Source: Mucilaginibacter pankratovii
GTDB taxonomy: Bacteria > Bacteroidota > Bacteroidia > Sphingobacteriales > Sphingobacteriaceae
Assembly: GCF_014773265.1 (NCBI RefSeq)
Contig: NZ_JACWMY010000017.1
Span: 45,812-109,811 of the forward strand
Direction: 5' to 3'
DNA: 64,000 nucleotides
A model generated the notes under the pieces. It ran no database searches. It saw only the letters and a list, made by a program, of their open reading frames with translations, and was not told where the DNA came from. The position numbers were made by a program, and so were the translations under genes. Positions 46,551-55,456 of this stretch are shown piece after piece (the first letter of the stretch is position 1; each line of letters opens with the position of its first letter).

Positions 46551-46781
46551 ATGGAAAATCAAATTATTTCAAAAGAGCCGGAATTAGACGAGACCGAAAT
46601 TAAAGGATTGATAGAGGATTTTGAAACGATTGGTGTTTTACTTGAGGGGCATCTCACCGTCTTTAGTAGCCCTGTATTGACGCCAAAATCCAAAAAAATG
46701 TGTGATGAGGGCTTGGTCCTTATTAAGGATTTCACTCAAAAATGTTTAAAGCACTACGGGTTAAGTCACTTTTCAAAATAG
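46551..46781 (+). CDS. Small hypothetical acidic protein
   Basis: 76-residue open frame beginning MENQIISKEPELDETEIKGL. It is predicted helical and cytoplasmic (no signal peptide or membrane segment), with an acidic N-terminal half and a basic C-terminal end (CLKHYGLSHFSK). I do not recognise a family. Its codons look protein-like, but it sits in a decayed stretch between GH43 and a GH3 remnant, directly after a terminator, so it may be spurious or a leftover. Compared with other frames here it is the only small one with a plausible protein composition. Confidence 0.4.
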   Translation: MENQIISKEPELDETEIKGLIEDFETIGVLLEGHLTVFSSPVLTPKSKKMCDEGLVLIKDFTQKCLKHYGLSHFSK

Positions 46782-46894
46782 GGTAAATTAAAATTGGTGG
46801 GTAAACCATTACTCAAGGCCAATATCCGGGCGAGTGTCAATACCGGTCCGGGCTTAATCCAGTTAGTTTATCCGGCATTGGCATATACTGGGTA

Positions 46895-47005
46895 TAAAGG
46901 TTGAGGATTTGGCTTTTTATGACGAGAAAAAAAGCGTGGAAAGTTGAAGCCGGTGAATTTGTGCTGCAATTAGGTAATTCATCACGCAGTATTTCAAAAA
47001 AGTAA
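46895..47005 (+). pseudogene. Remnant of a GH3 beta-glucosidase C-terminus (fibronectin III-like domain)
   Basis: One frame gives KVEDLAFYDEKK and, after a one-base shift in a seven-A run (46927-46933), the next gives AWKVEAGEFVLQLGNSSRSI, then SKK and a stop at 47003-47005. Together they match the end of bacterial GH3 enzymes (LAFYDEKKKAWVVEPGEFEVLVGSSSRDI). Nothing upstream continues the similarity for more than a few codons, so the rest of the gene has been deleted. GH3 beta-glucosidases are standard members of loci with BACON-GH5_4, so this is probably an original member of the locus that was lost. Confidence 0.8.
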
Positions 47006-47105
47006 AAATCTTGATTAAATAAACCCAGGAATGATCTTCAATGGGCCACCCCCGTTGGCCCTGTAAATAAGTGTAAAAAAACAATTAATAAGATAAACGT
47101 TCACG

Positions 47106-49217
47106 ATGAAAAAAATATTACCCATTTCAAGTTTGTTCCTGTTCCTGTTCACTGCAACAAGCCTGAAAGCGCAAAACCCTAAGCTTACGCTCGATCTAAC
47201 TAAACCCGGCGCAAATGTAAGTCCGCAACTATATGGGTTGATGACCGAAGAGATCAACCATTCGTACGATGGGGGTTTATATGCCGAGCTGATCAGAAAC
47301 AGGATATTTAAGGACAACCCAAATACGCCGGAAGCATGGAGCGTAATTAAGGAAGGTGGCGCGAAGGCCGCAATCCAATTAGTTGCCGCAAACCCCAACC
47401 ATGTACCGGCAGATGAGCGGCGCCACGCAATTAATGGCGCGTTAAGCACCTGTTTAAGATTACTGGTTGATACCGGCGGTGTTAGGGCCGGTATTGCAAA
47501 TGACGGTTATTGGGGCATACCTGTTTTACCTAATACAACTTATAAGGCCTCCTTTTATATTAAGGGTGCTGAAAGCAAGCCATTGACCGAGCAATGGGCC
47601 CCCGCGCCTACAACTCCTGTTCCGGTAATTGCTGATAACACGGCCGGGCCCATAACCGTAAGTATAGAAAGTAATGACGGTAAAACGGTATATGCTTCGG
47701 GGACCATTAATTTGGTAAAAAGCACCTTTTGGAAAAAATATGAACTTAAATTAACAACAGGCGCTGGCGTTAAACCAACATCTGACGCCCGTTTTGTTAT
47801 TTCGACAAACCGTACCGGGGTTTATTATTTTAACCTCGTCTCGTTATTCCCGCCAACTTACCATAACCGCCCGAATGGCAACCGGATAGATATTATGAAG
47901 TTATTGGCTGATATGAAACCCCGTTTTTTGCGTTTTCCCGGTGGTAATTTCCTGGAGGGGCCAAAATTGAACGATGCATTCCCGTGGAAGACCACTTTGG
48001 GTCCGCTTGAGGGACGTCCCGGCCATACCGGCTCATGGGGTTACCGCCCCACCGACGGAATGGGCTTACTTGAATTTTTAGAATGGTGCGAAGACCTGAA
48101 AATGGAACCGTTGCTTGCCGTTTATGCCGGCTATTCACTGGATGGCGACCATGTGGACGCCGGCCCGCTTTTAAAACCATATGTAGAGGATGCGCTGAAT
48201 GAAATTGAATATGTTACGGGCGACGTACACACGTACTGGGGCGCTAAGCGCGCGGCAGACGGGCACCCGGCACCCTTTAAACTCAGCTATGTGGAGATTG
48301 GCAACGAGGACGGGTTTGACGCGTCTGGCAGTTACGACGGACGTTATGCCCAGTTTTATGATGGCATTAAAGCCAAATACCCAAACCTTCACTGTATTGC
48401 AAGCATCGGCGGTAAGGACTGGCTTGGGACCAGGGGTAAATTAACCATTCGCAAGCCCGAAATTGTAGATGAACATTATTACCGCAATGCCTGGGAAATG
48501 GAAGAGGATGCGGCACATTACGATAACTACGACCGCAAAGGATATAAAGTGTTTGTAGGTGAGTGGGCAACGCGTGAAGGCGCGCCAACCACCAATTTAA
48601 ATGCGGCCCTGGGCGATGCCGCCTGGATGACGGGCATGGAACGAAATTCAGACGTGGTCATTTTGTCGTGCTATGCGCCATTATTTGTAAATATAAATAA
48701 AGCCACAGCAACTGCGCCAAAGGCCTGGCAATGGGACTCGGACCTGATAGGTTACGATGCTTTAAAAAGCTTTGGTTCACCATCGTATTACGTACAGAAG
48801 GTGTTTAACAGCTATATCGGCAATAAAGTGGTGCCTGTAGCAGGTGCCAATATCCCTACCCAAACCAGGCCTGCCACCAAGCAGGACAGCGCGGCGAACA
48901 AAATGCCCAAACCTATACCAGCCATGTTTTATGTAGCCACAAAGGACACCAAAACAGGAAAACTGTTTCTTAAAGTAGTAAATGCAACAGGGAAGCCGCA
49001 GCAGGTTGATATTGACTTAAATGGTGCCGGAAAATTATCACCAGAAGGTACACTGGTAGTAATAAAAGGCGATAAGCCAGAGGACACAAATACGATCAGC
49101 GACCCCAAAAAAATAGTTCCGGTAACCAGCAAGGTAAGCGGAATCAGTAAAAAATTCACAAGAATATTCGATCCATATTCAGTAAGCGTGCTTCAAATAA
49201 ATACATTAACTAAATAA
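47106..49217 (+). CDS. GH51 alpha-L-arabinofuranosidase (exported)
   Basis: 703-residue retaining arabinofuranosidase with signal peptide ending TSLKAQ and no lipobox, so predicted periplasmic. A CBM4-like beta-sandwich (about 95-250, GYWGIPVLPNTTYKASFYI) precedes the barrel. Motifs: GLMTEEINHSYDGGLYAELI near 40, RFLRFPGGNFLEG near 280, acid/base Glu in YVEIGNEDGFD (about 398), and nucleophile Glu in VFVGEWATREG (about 486). A beta-sandwich follows, with a long tail. It removes terminal alpha-L-arabinofuranose from arabinoxylan, arabinan or arabinosylated xyloglucan fragments after import. It starts 100 bases after the GH3 remnant and is the last intact enzyme of the locus. Confidence 0.94.
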   Translation: MKKILPISSLFLFLFTATSLKAQNPKLTLDLTKPGANVSPQLYGLMTEEINHSYDGGLYAELIRNRIFKDNPNTPEAWSVIKEGGAKAAIQLVAANPNHVPADERRHAINGALSTCLRLLVDTGGVRAGIANDGYWGIPVLPNTTYKASFYIKGAESKPLTEQWAPAPTTPVPVIADNTAGPITVSIESNDGKTVYASGTINLVKSTFWKKYELKLTTGAGVKPTSDARFVISTNRTGVYYFNLVSLFPPTYHNRPNGNRIDIMKLLADMKPRFLRFPGGNFLEGPKLNDAFPWKTTLGPLEGRPGHTGSWGYRPTDGMGLLEFLEWCEDLKMEPLLAVYAGYSLDGDHVDAGPLLKPYVEDALNEIEYVTGDVHTYWGAKRAADGHPAPFKLSYVEIGNEDGFDASGSYDGRYAQFYDGIKAKYPNLHCIASIGGKDWLGTRGKLTIRKPEIVDEHYYRNAWEMEEDAAHYDNYDRKGYKVFVGEWATREGAPTTNLNAALGDAAWMTGMERNSDVVILSCYAPLFVNINKATATAPKAWQWDSDLIGYDALKSFGSPSYYVQKVFNSYIGNKVVPVAGANIPTQTRPATKQDSAANKMPKPIPAMFYVATKDTKTGKLFLKVVNATGKPQQVDIDLNGAGKLSPEGTLVVIKGDKPEDTNTISDPKKIVPVTSKVSGISKKFTRIFDPYSVSVLQINTLTK

Positions 49218-49253
49218 TTAAAACCGGGTAAGAGTACCAGAAAAAAAACAATT

Positions 49254-49640
49254 GTGAATATGAGCATTGCGATTTACAGGTTATGGCTGACGGCCTCAAT
49301 TATCACGCTAACAGTGCCGTATTTATATGCACAAAAAGCCACTAATCCCATTATTTATGCAGATGTACCGGATATATCAATAGTACGTGTAGGCAATAGC
49401 TATTACATGAGCAGCACAACGATGCACATGAGCCCCGGTGTACCGATCATGAAGTCGGACGACCTGGTGACCTGGAAGACGGTGGGTTATGCCTATGATA
49501 CATTGGCAAATATTGACCCAGCAAACCTCGCAAATGGCAAAAACATGTATGGGGAGGGGTCGTGGGCAAGCTCAATCCGTTTAACGAACGCAAAAAATAA
49601 AAAAAATGGGAGATATATCTTACTATTATTATGCGAATAG
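49254..49640 (+). pseudogene. Truncated GH43 gene (N-terminal quarter only)
   Basis: The frame starts at GTG 49254 or, more likely, ATG 49260, has a signal peptide ending PYLYAQ, and continues ATNPIIYADVPDISIVRVGN with SYYMSSTTMHMSPGVPI and KMYGEGSWASSIR, the first blade of a GH43 propeller with the catalytic base Asp region (YADVPD). From about 49590 the similarity stops (NAKNKKNGRYILLLLCE, then a stop), and no later frame resumes it. The protein would have only about 126 residues instead of 500 or more and lacks the catalytic Glu, so it cannot be an active enzyme. It starts 36 bases after GH51, so it was once an operon member. Confidence 0.82.
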
Positions 49641-49925
49641 GTGAATAATATAACTATTTAGCTGAAAATAAAAGCTTGCAATTATTTGATTTGCAGGATT
49701 TTAGCCTGTTTGGCATTGAGCTTGGGGAGAGGGAGGGATAGAATATTCTCCTGTATATTATTGATTATCAGTGATTTTTCAAAAATTTGCCACTACTCTG
49801 CGAATTGAGTGATCGGCGAATAACTCTAATTGTAAGCCTAAATAGGTATAATTTATTTAAAAACAAGCTTAATCCTTATAACTACTAATATATTTGATAA
49901 CCAATATTAAACTATCAATTGAAAT

Positions 49926-50852
49926 ATGAAACGCAGAAACTTTGTTCAAAACTCTGTACTGGCAGGAGCATCAATATTAACAACTGGACTTTTAAAATCA
50001 AATTCGGCAAATGCCAGGACCACAAATGTTGATAACGGCAAACCTTTTAATTTAAATTATGGCATACATGATGGCATGTTTAAAAACCATGCGGGCGGCG
50101 ATTTTATTGATCAAATTAAATTTGCTTACGAGCAGGGATTTCGCGGTATAGAAGATAATTGGATGGGTGGCCGACCTGTTGATCAGCAGAAAAAGATTGG
50201 AGATACACTTGCCAAGTTGGGCATGACCATGGGCGTTTTTGTACAACCTGGTTTAGGTAATGATACCAACCTGTTAGCATCAGGCAAGGCGGAATACATC
50301 GATAAGTTTATTGCCAGCTGTAAAGAAGCCGTGGAAGTGGCAAAACGGACCAATTGTAAACAGTATACCGTTGTTCCCGGAGATTTTGTGCGCAACCTGC
50401 CTATTGGTGTACAAACAGGCAATGTAATTGAAGCCATTAAAAGAGGAACAGCCATTATTGAGCCCCATGGCCTGATGATGGTGCTGGAACCCCTGAGTGA
50501 TAACCCAGACCTGTTTTTACGTACACCCGATCAAGCTTATGCTATTTGTAAAGCAGTGGGCAGTCCATCTTGCAAAATCTTGTACGATATGTACCACATA
50601 CAACGCAACCAGGGCAACATTATCCCTACACTTAATTGGGTTTATGATGAAATAGGTTATTACCAGGTTGGCGATAATCCTGGCCGCAACGAACCCGGTA
50701 CCGGCGAGATTAATTACAAAAACATATTCAAACTTATTTATGACAAAGGATACAAAGGAGTGGTAGGCATGGAACACGGCAATGCGGGTGCCGGTAAAGC
50801 AGGCGAGCTTGCTTTGATCAAAGCATACCGCGAAGCTGATGGTTTCATTTAG
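49926..50852 (+). CDS. Exported sugar phosphate isomerase/epimerase-like TIM-barrel protein
   Basis: 308-residue protein with a Tat-type signal (MKRRNFVQNSVLAGASIL). The rest is an AP-endonuclease-2-like TIM barrel of the hydroxypyruvate isomerase/xylose isomerase-like kind: AYEQGFRGIEDNW, VPGDFVRN, MVLEPLSDNPD (metal-ligand Glu), KILYDMYHIQRNQGN (Asp and His ligands), GYYQVGDNPGRNEPGTGEI (His or Asp and Glu region), and VVGMEHGNAG. Such barrels bind a divalent metal and act on sugars by isomerisation, epimerisation or keto-sugar lyase chemistry. Export makes a free sugar or glycoside, not a sugar phosphate, the likely substrate. It is 62 bases before the cytochrome fusion gene and probably co-transcribed with it. 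Confidence 0.88.
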   Translation: MKRRNFVQNSVLAGASILTTGLLKSNSANARTTNVDNGKPFNLNYGIHDGMFKNHAGGDFIDQIKFAYEQGFRGIEDNWMGGRPVDQQKKIGDTLAKLGMTMGVFVQPGLGNDTNLLASGKAEYIDKFIASCKEAVEVAKRTNCKQYTVVPGDFVRNLPIGVQTGNVIEAIKRGTAIIEPHGLMMVLEPLSDNPDLFLRTPDQAYAICKAVGSPSCKILYDMYHIQRNQGNIIPTLNWVYDEIGYYQVGDNPGRNEPGTGEINYKNIFKLIYDKGYKGVVGMEHGNAGAGKAGELALIKAYREADGFI

Positions 50853-50886
50853 GCAACAGGAGGAACTGAGTATTTTTATAATAAAA

Positions 50887-50936
50887 ATGGACAACAATAA
50901 AAGAAAACATAGAAATGGACAACAATAAAAGAAAAC
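50887..50936 (+). repeat. 28-base tandem duplication over the start codon of the cytochrome gene
   Basis: The 22 bases beginning ATGGACAACAATAAAAG occur at 50887 and again at 50915, 28 bases apart. Because 28 is not a multiple of three, the first ATG opens a 13-codon frame (MDNNKRKHRNGQQ) that ends inside the second copy; the second ATG is the true start. Confidence 0.9.
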
Positions 50937-53900
50937 GTTTTTTACTAATAAGTGGATCAGTGGCCGCGATTCCTTTGTTAGTAGTATTAGGGGCCTTTAC
51001 CAATATTCCTGAAAAACACTCATCGTATAATTTGGCTGCGATTGATACGCCGCTCACTGAAGCACAAAAACATTTGGCTAAAAATGGCTTGAAGGAGCTC
51101 GACGTGGCGCCTGGTCTGCGTGTTGAAACTATGGCAACCGAACCTATGTTGATTAACCCTACCAATATCGACGTGGATGAAAAAGGAAGGGTTTGGGTAA
51201 CGGAGGCCTATAATTACCGGTTTGAGATTAATCACAACAAACCCAGGGAGGCAGGCGACCGGATAGTAATTTTAGAAGATAAGGATGGAGACGGAAGTTT
51301 GGAAACAAGCACGGTGTTTTATCAGGGCCCCGAGGTTAATGCACCTTTAGGCGTGTGCGTATTAGGTAACCGGGTATTGGTATCGCAAAGCCCCTATGTT
51401 TGGGCCTTTTTTGATGACAATAATGATGGTAAAGCCGACCGAAAAGAAATACTATTCCAGGGGATAGGCGGTGAACAACATGATCATGGGATGCACAGTT
51501 TCGCATTTGGCCCGGATGGTAAACTATATTTCAATTTTGGGAATGCTGGTAAAACCCTCAGAGATAAAAATAATGAGGTAGTACTGGATCAGGATGGTGA
51601 TGAAATAGGGCCTAAAAAATACAAAGAAGGAATGCTGTTCCGTTGCGACCCGGACGGTACGCATGTGGAATGCCTGGGCCATAATTTCAGAAACGAATAC
51701 GAATCGGCCGTAGATAGTTATGGAAATATATGGCAAAGTGATAATGATGATGACGGGAATAAAGGAGTACGGATCAATTACGTAATGGAATATGGAAATT
51801 ATGGCTACACGGATGAAGTAACCGGTGCGGGCTGGAGTGCAAAACGCATTAACATGGAAGATTCGATCCCGCTGCGTCACTGGCATCAAAATGATCCGGG
51901 TGTTATCCCCAATCTTTTACAAACAGGTTCCGGCTCCCCTACCGGGATGGTTATTTATGAAGGGACGCTGTTAACGCAGCAGTTTCAAAATGGGATGATC
52001 CATGCCGAACCGGGACATAATGTTGTTCGGGCCTATCCAGTTCAAAAAGCCGGCGCGGGATATACCGCCGGTATCATCAACATTCTTAATGGCGAACGGG
52101 ACCAATGGTTTCGCCCGGCAGATATCTGTACAGCTCCGGATGGTTCTTTAATTGTAGCCGACTGGTATGATCCAGGCGTTGGCGGGCACCGGGTGGGGGA
52201 TCTTCAGCGTGGTCGCATATACCGGGTTGTTCCGGAAAATATGAAAGCGACCTATAAAATACCTGAACAGGATTATACCACTCCGAAGGGAGCAGTCATT
52301 GCCTTGCAAAATCCAAATCTCGGCGTTCGCAGGCATGCTTTCATAGCATTAACCGGCATGGGAGAATCAGCAATAGCGGAGTTGGAAAAGTTATGGTCAA
52401 CATCGCCTAATCCCCGTATGCGTGCCCGAGCGCTGTGGGTGCTTTCAAAATCAACAAAGGCCACAAAATATCTTTCCGAAGCCATTAACGATCCTAACCC
52501 TGATTTAAGGATAACCGGGCTGAGGGCGGCAAGAGAAGTAAATACCGATGTGGTTAAGTTTGCAGGAGCTTTAGCGAATGACGCAGACGCACAGGTAAGG
52601 CGCGAGTGTGCGATTGCGTTACGGCATCGGAATGAACCGGAAGCCGCGACGATATGGGCGGCACTTGCAGCGAAACATGATGGCAACGACAAGTGGTATT
52701 TAGAGGCACTGGGTATCGGGGCCGACAAGCAATGGGACCAATTCTTTGCAGCCTACCTGAAAGTAGTACCGGATCCTTTATCAACAGCCGGAGGCAGAGA
52801 TATAGTTTGGCGGGCCCGAACAAATACCGCGCTTCCATACTTGGTAAAGCTGGCTAAAGATGCAAGTGTTCCATTAAAATACCGTTTGAGATATCTGAGA
52901 GCTTTTGACTTTTATCCACAGCCCGATAAATCCAAAGCTTTGGTGAAATTATTAGAAGAAAACAATGGTAAAGATTTGCAATTAAGCGCAATGCTATTGA
53001 AGTCCTTAAACCCTCAGGATATATCAGATTCGCCTGCATCCAGAGAGCAGGTTCAACTGGTTTTAAATTCGTACACGGGAACACAGGATTTTGTTGATAT
53101 GGTAAAACAGTATAATATTACTACAGAAGCCGATAGATTGATGGATCTGGTAAAATCCAATGGTATTCAGAGTAACGGAGGATATCAAAGCGGAGGAATC
53201 GGGGTCGATGCGGCCCGGCTATTACTTAAAGCCAATGAAGACCTTCGCTTCCTAAATGTAATTAAAGGTAAAGATGAAAAAGAGGCGTCCAACGTTTTAT
53301 CAGTGCTCGGTGCAATAGGCAACGATGAATCGATAGCTATCCTGTCAAAGGTGATTTTATCAGGTCAGTACAGCATGCCCACACGTCAAAAGGCGGTACA
53401 AATGCTGGGTAAAAGCCAAAACGGCGAAGACCGCGTTCTGGAAATGCTTCAGGGAAAAAAATTACCTCAAAGTTTAATTACACCAGCTGTTGCAGGCTTG
53501 AGCGGAACACTCAGAAAAAGCACATTGGACAAAGCAAAAGCTTTTTTACCCAAAACCGATGGTGTCAAAATTGCTAAAACCAGGACGCCTTCTGCTAATC
53601 TTACTGCCATACTTGCTTTAAAAGGAAATGCACTGAAAGGAAATGCCGTTTTCCTCAGAACCTGTTCCGTATGTCATAAAGCTAATAAAGCTGGTTTTGA
53701 ATTTGGGCCTAATTTATCAGAAATAGGCGCGAAGTTACCAAAGGAGGGATTATTTGATGCTATTGTTAACCCATCTGCAGGGATTAATTTTGGATATGAG
53801 ACCTCACAGCTTATTATGAAAGATGGATCGACCCTGATGGGGATCATTTCGAGCCGGACAGAGACAGATATCGAATTGAAATACCCCGGAGGCGCTGTTC

Positions 53901-54040
53901 AGAAAATTAAAACAAGTGATGTTAAGCAAATAAAAAAAGTGTCGGCCTCTATGATGCCGGCCGGCCTAAATCAAACAATGTCAAAACAAGAATTCGCGGA
54001 TCTGCTTACGTTCCTTGGTTCTTTAAAGAAAAAAGAATAA
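50915..54040 (+). CDS. PVC-type c-type cytochrome with propeller and HEAT repeats
   Basis: 1041-residue exported protein. A membrane anchor or signal is at about 8-27 (FLLISGSVAAIPLLVVLGAF). Residues 55-440 are a PVC-type propeller related to sugar dehydrogenases (NPTNIDVDEKGRVWVTEAYN, HGMHSFAFGPDGKLYFNFG, FRPADICTAPDGSLIVADWYD). HEAT-like repeats fill about 455-880. A cytochrome c domain follows with CSVCH at 917-921 and a C-terminal region rich in Met (SASMMPAGLNQTM) for the distal ligand. The fold suggests electron transfer from a sugar or alcohol to a periplasmic acceptor. Its neighbour is an exported isomerase-like barrel. Such cytochromes occur next to keto-sugar genes in Bacteroidota and Planctomycetes. 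Substrate unknown. Terminator at 54183. Confidence 0.88.
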   Translation: MDNNKRKRFLLISGSVAAIPLLVVLGAFTNIPEKHSSYNLAAIDTPLTEAQKHLAKNGLKELDVAPGLRVETMATEPMLINPTNIDVDEKGRVWVTEAYNYRFEINHNKPREAGDRIVILEDKDGDGSLETSTVFYQGPEVNAPLGVCVLGNRVLVSQSPYVWAFFDDNNDGKADRKEILFQGIGGEQHDHGMHSFAFGPDGKLYFNFGNAGKTLRDKNNEVVLDQDGDEIGPKKYKEGMLFRCDPDGTHVECLGHNFRNEYESAVDSYGNIWQSDNDDDGNKGVRINYVMEYGNYGYTDEVTGAGWSAKRINMEDSIPLRHWHQNDPGVIPNLLQTGSGSPTGMVIYEGTLLTQQFQNGMIHAEPGHNVVRAYPVQKAGAGYTAGIINILNGERDQWFRPADICTAPDGSLIVADWYDPGVGGHRVGDLQRGRIYRVVPENMKATYKIPEQDYTTPKGAVIALQNPNLGVRRHAFIALTGMGESAIAELEKLWSTSPNPRMRARALWVLSKSTKATKYLSEAINDPNPDLRITGLRAAREVNTDVVKFAGALANDADAQVRRECAIALRHRNEPEAATIWAALAAKHDGNDKWYLEALGIGADKQWDQFFAAYLKVVPDPLSTAGGRDIVWRARTNTALPYLVKLAKDASVPLKYRLRYLRAFDFYPQPDKSKALVKLLEENNGKDLQLSAMLLKSLNPQDISDSPASREQVQLVLNSYTGTQDFVDMVKQYNITTEADRLMDLVKSNGIQSNGGYQSGGIGVDAARLLLKANEDLRFLNVIKGKDEKEASNVLSVLGAIGNDESIAILSKVILSGQYSMPTRQKAVQMLGKSQNGEDRVLEMLQGKKLPQSLITPAVAGLSGTLRKSTLDKAKAFLPKTDGVKIAKTRTPSANLTAILALKGNALKGNAVFLRTCSVCHKANKAGFEFGPNLSEIGAKLPKEGLFDAIVNPSAGINFGYETSQLIMKDGSTLMGIISSRTETDIELKYPGGAVQKIKTSDVKQIKKVSASMMPAGLNQTMSKQEFADLLTFLGSLKKKE

Positions 54041-54763
54041 TAAAAATAAAGCAATAGCCTGCCTTTGGGGGGAAAGATAAGTCACAATTGTATAAAACAT
54101 TCGTTTTTAGGCAATTGTGATAAGGTTTGCATGGATAAGTTTGATGTAAGTAAATTAATTTAGTAACATTTGACTATAAAAGAAAAGCCTGCAATCAAAC
54201 GATTGCAGGCTTTTAGTCTGTTTTGATGCTGAATTCAGTGGAGCCGGAGGGAACAAATACTAATAATCCGTACGCTCTAAATCAATGCTTTATACATCAA
54301 GTTTTCGACAGGTCGCCTAATAGATCACCTCAAAAATTATTCAATTATCGCTAATGCTTATAATGTAAATATCAACGGTTTGTACAATAAAAATCAAGAA
54401 TCGGAATTTACACTAACCTTGATTTTACATGTGTCAACGATAATGAACCGACTATTAAAAGGTCGTGACTGCCTCTGGATATATCTGATCCTGGTTATCC
54501 CCTTTTCTCGATGGCGTATTATACTTAAGGCCCCAAAGCATGATCGAAAGCAAAAGCGGGTTCGTGCGAATGTGCTCATTTGAGAATGAGTGTGTTTTAT
54601 ACAATTAATTTTTAATTTTGGCTTGTATTTAAAAAAAACCTTTTAGATTAGTGTATTAAAACCAACACGGCTCACCGTGCAATTATAAACTTTGCTTTCC
54701 TGATGTTAAATGACTGTTGCATAAAGACGCATTTATAAACTATTTAAGGATTTTTTTAACTAA
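54041..54763 (+). other. 723-base intergenic region before the ECF sigma gene
   Basis: No convincing gene; short open frames on both strands at 54380-54583 overlap each other and lack protein-like composition. It holds the terminator at 54183-54214 and a -7-like TAATTTTG at 54613-54620, about 145 bases before the sigma gene, with no TTTG at the proper -33 spacing. Confidence 0.5.
54183..54214. terminator. Hairpin terminator after the cytochrome gene
   Basis: Perfect 14-base stem AAAAGCCTGCAATC / GATTGCAGGCTTTT with a four-base loop. T run on + is TTTT and A run on the other side is AAAA, so it could work in both directions. It is 142 bases past the stop codon. Confidence 0.82.
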
Positions 54764-55378
54764 ATGATCAGCCTTATTACCCCCAGCATCCCAAAAGCTA
54801 CGTCGGCACCGCAACCCGATGACGCATTTTTATTGCGACAGGTAGGCAACGGTTGTGAGCGATCTTTTAATGCCCTTTTTACGAAATATTGGGAAAAAGC
54901 TTACTCAGACGCTTTTAAACGAATAAAGGATACCGACCTTGCGAAGGACATTGTTCAGGAAGTGTTTATGCATATCTGGGTAAAACGCGAAACGCTCCAT
55001 ATCCTGAATTTACCCGCCTACCTCAATGTTGCTGTGAGAAACAAGGTATTCAAACAGGTGGAGAAGCAAACATTGCACAACTCTTTTTTTGACGTGCTGG
55101 ACAATATTCCGTCTGAGCATTCCAACGCCGACGAAAACCTGCTTTGGAAAGAGTTTTTTGATTCTTACGAGGTGTTGGTAAAAAGTCTCCCGGCCAGTCG
55201 GCAAACCATTTTTCGCCTGCATTATCAGGAAGATTTAAGCACAAAAGCTATCGCGGCAGAGTTGGGTATTTCCAGGAAAACCGTTCAAAATCAGTTGGGG
55301 AAGGTAATGAAAAAGTTGAAAATATCTTTGCTGCCTTTGCTGCCGCTGCTCCTGTTTTTTCTTAAAACGGAATACTGA
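54764..55378 (+). CDS. ECF-type RNA polymerase sigma factor (FecI-like)
   Basis: 204-residue sigma-70 group 4 factor. Region 2 is at about 35-100 (FNALFTKYWEKAYSDAF, DLAKDIVQEVFMHIWVKRE) and region 4 at about 140-190 (SLPASRQTIFRLHYQEDLST, AIAAELGISRKTVQNQLGKV). The last 22 residues end in a hydrophobic stretch (LLPLLPLLLFFL), which resembles a membrane segment. A FecR-type anti-sigma gene follows 78 bases later, then SusC with an STN domain. The usual logic is: substrate in the receptor signals through its STN domain to FecR, which frees or activates the sigma factor to transcribe the SusC operon. Confidence 0.94.
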   Translation: MISLITPSIPKATSAPQPDDAFLLRQVGNGCERSFNALFTKYWEKAYSDAFKRIKDTDLAKDIVQEVFMHIWVKRETLHILNLPAYLNVAVRNKVFKQVEKQTLHNSFFDVLDNIPSEHSNADENLLWKEFFDSYEVLVKSLPASRQTIFRLHYQEDLSTKAIAAELGISRKTVQNQLGKVMKKLKISLLPLLPLLLFFLKTEY

Positions 55379-55456
55379 AAAATAAATTTAAAAGAGCGAT
55401 GGGACATTGTTGCTTTTTTGGGTCATGTATACAACCGATTGCTCAAGCTTTTTTAA

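Noticed and set aside
54380..54583. Open frames of about 60 codons on both strands in the gap before the ECF sigma gene
   Set aside because: They overlap each other on opposite strands, start without any signal, and neither has protein-like composition or a recognisable motif.
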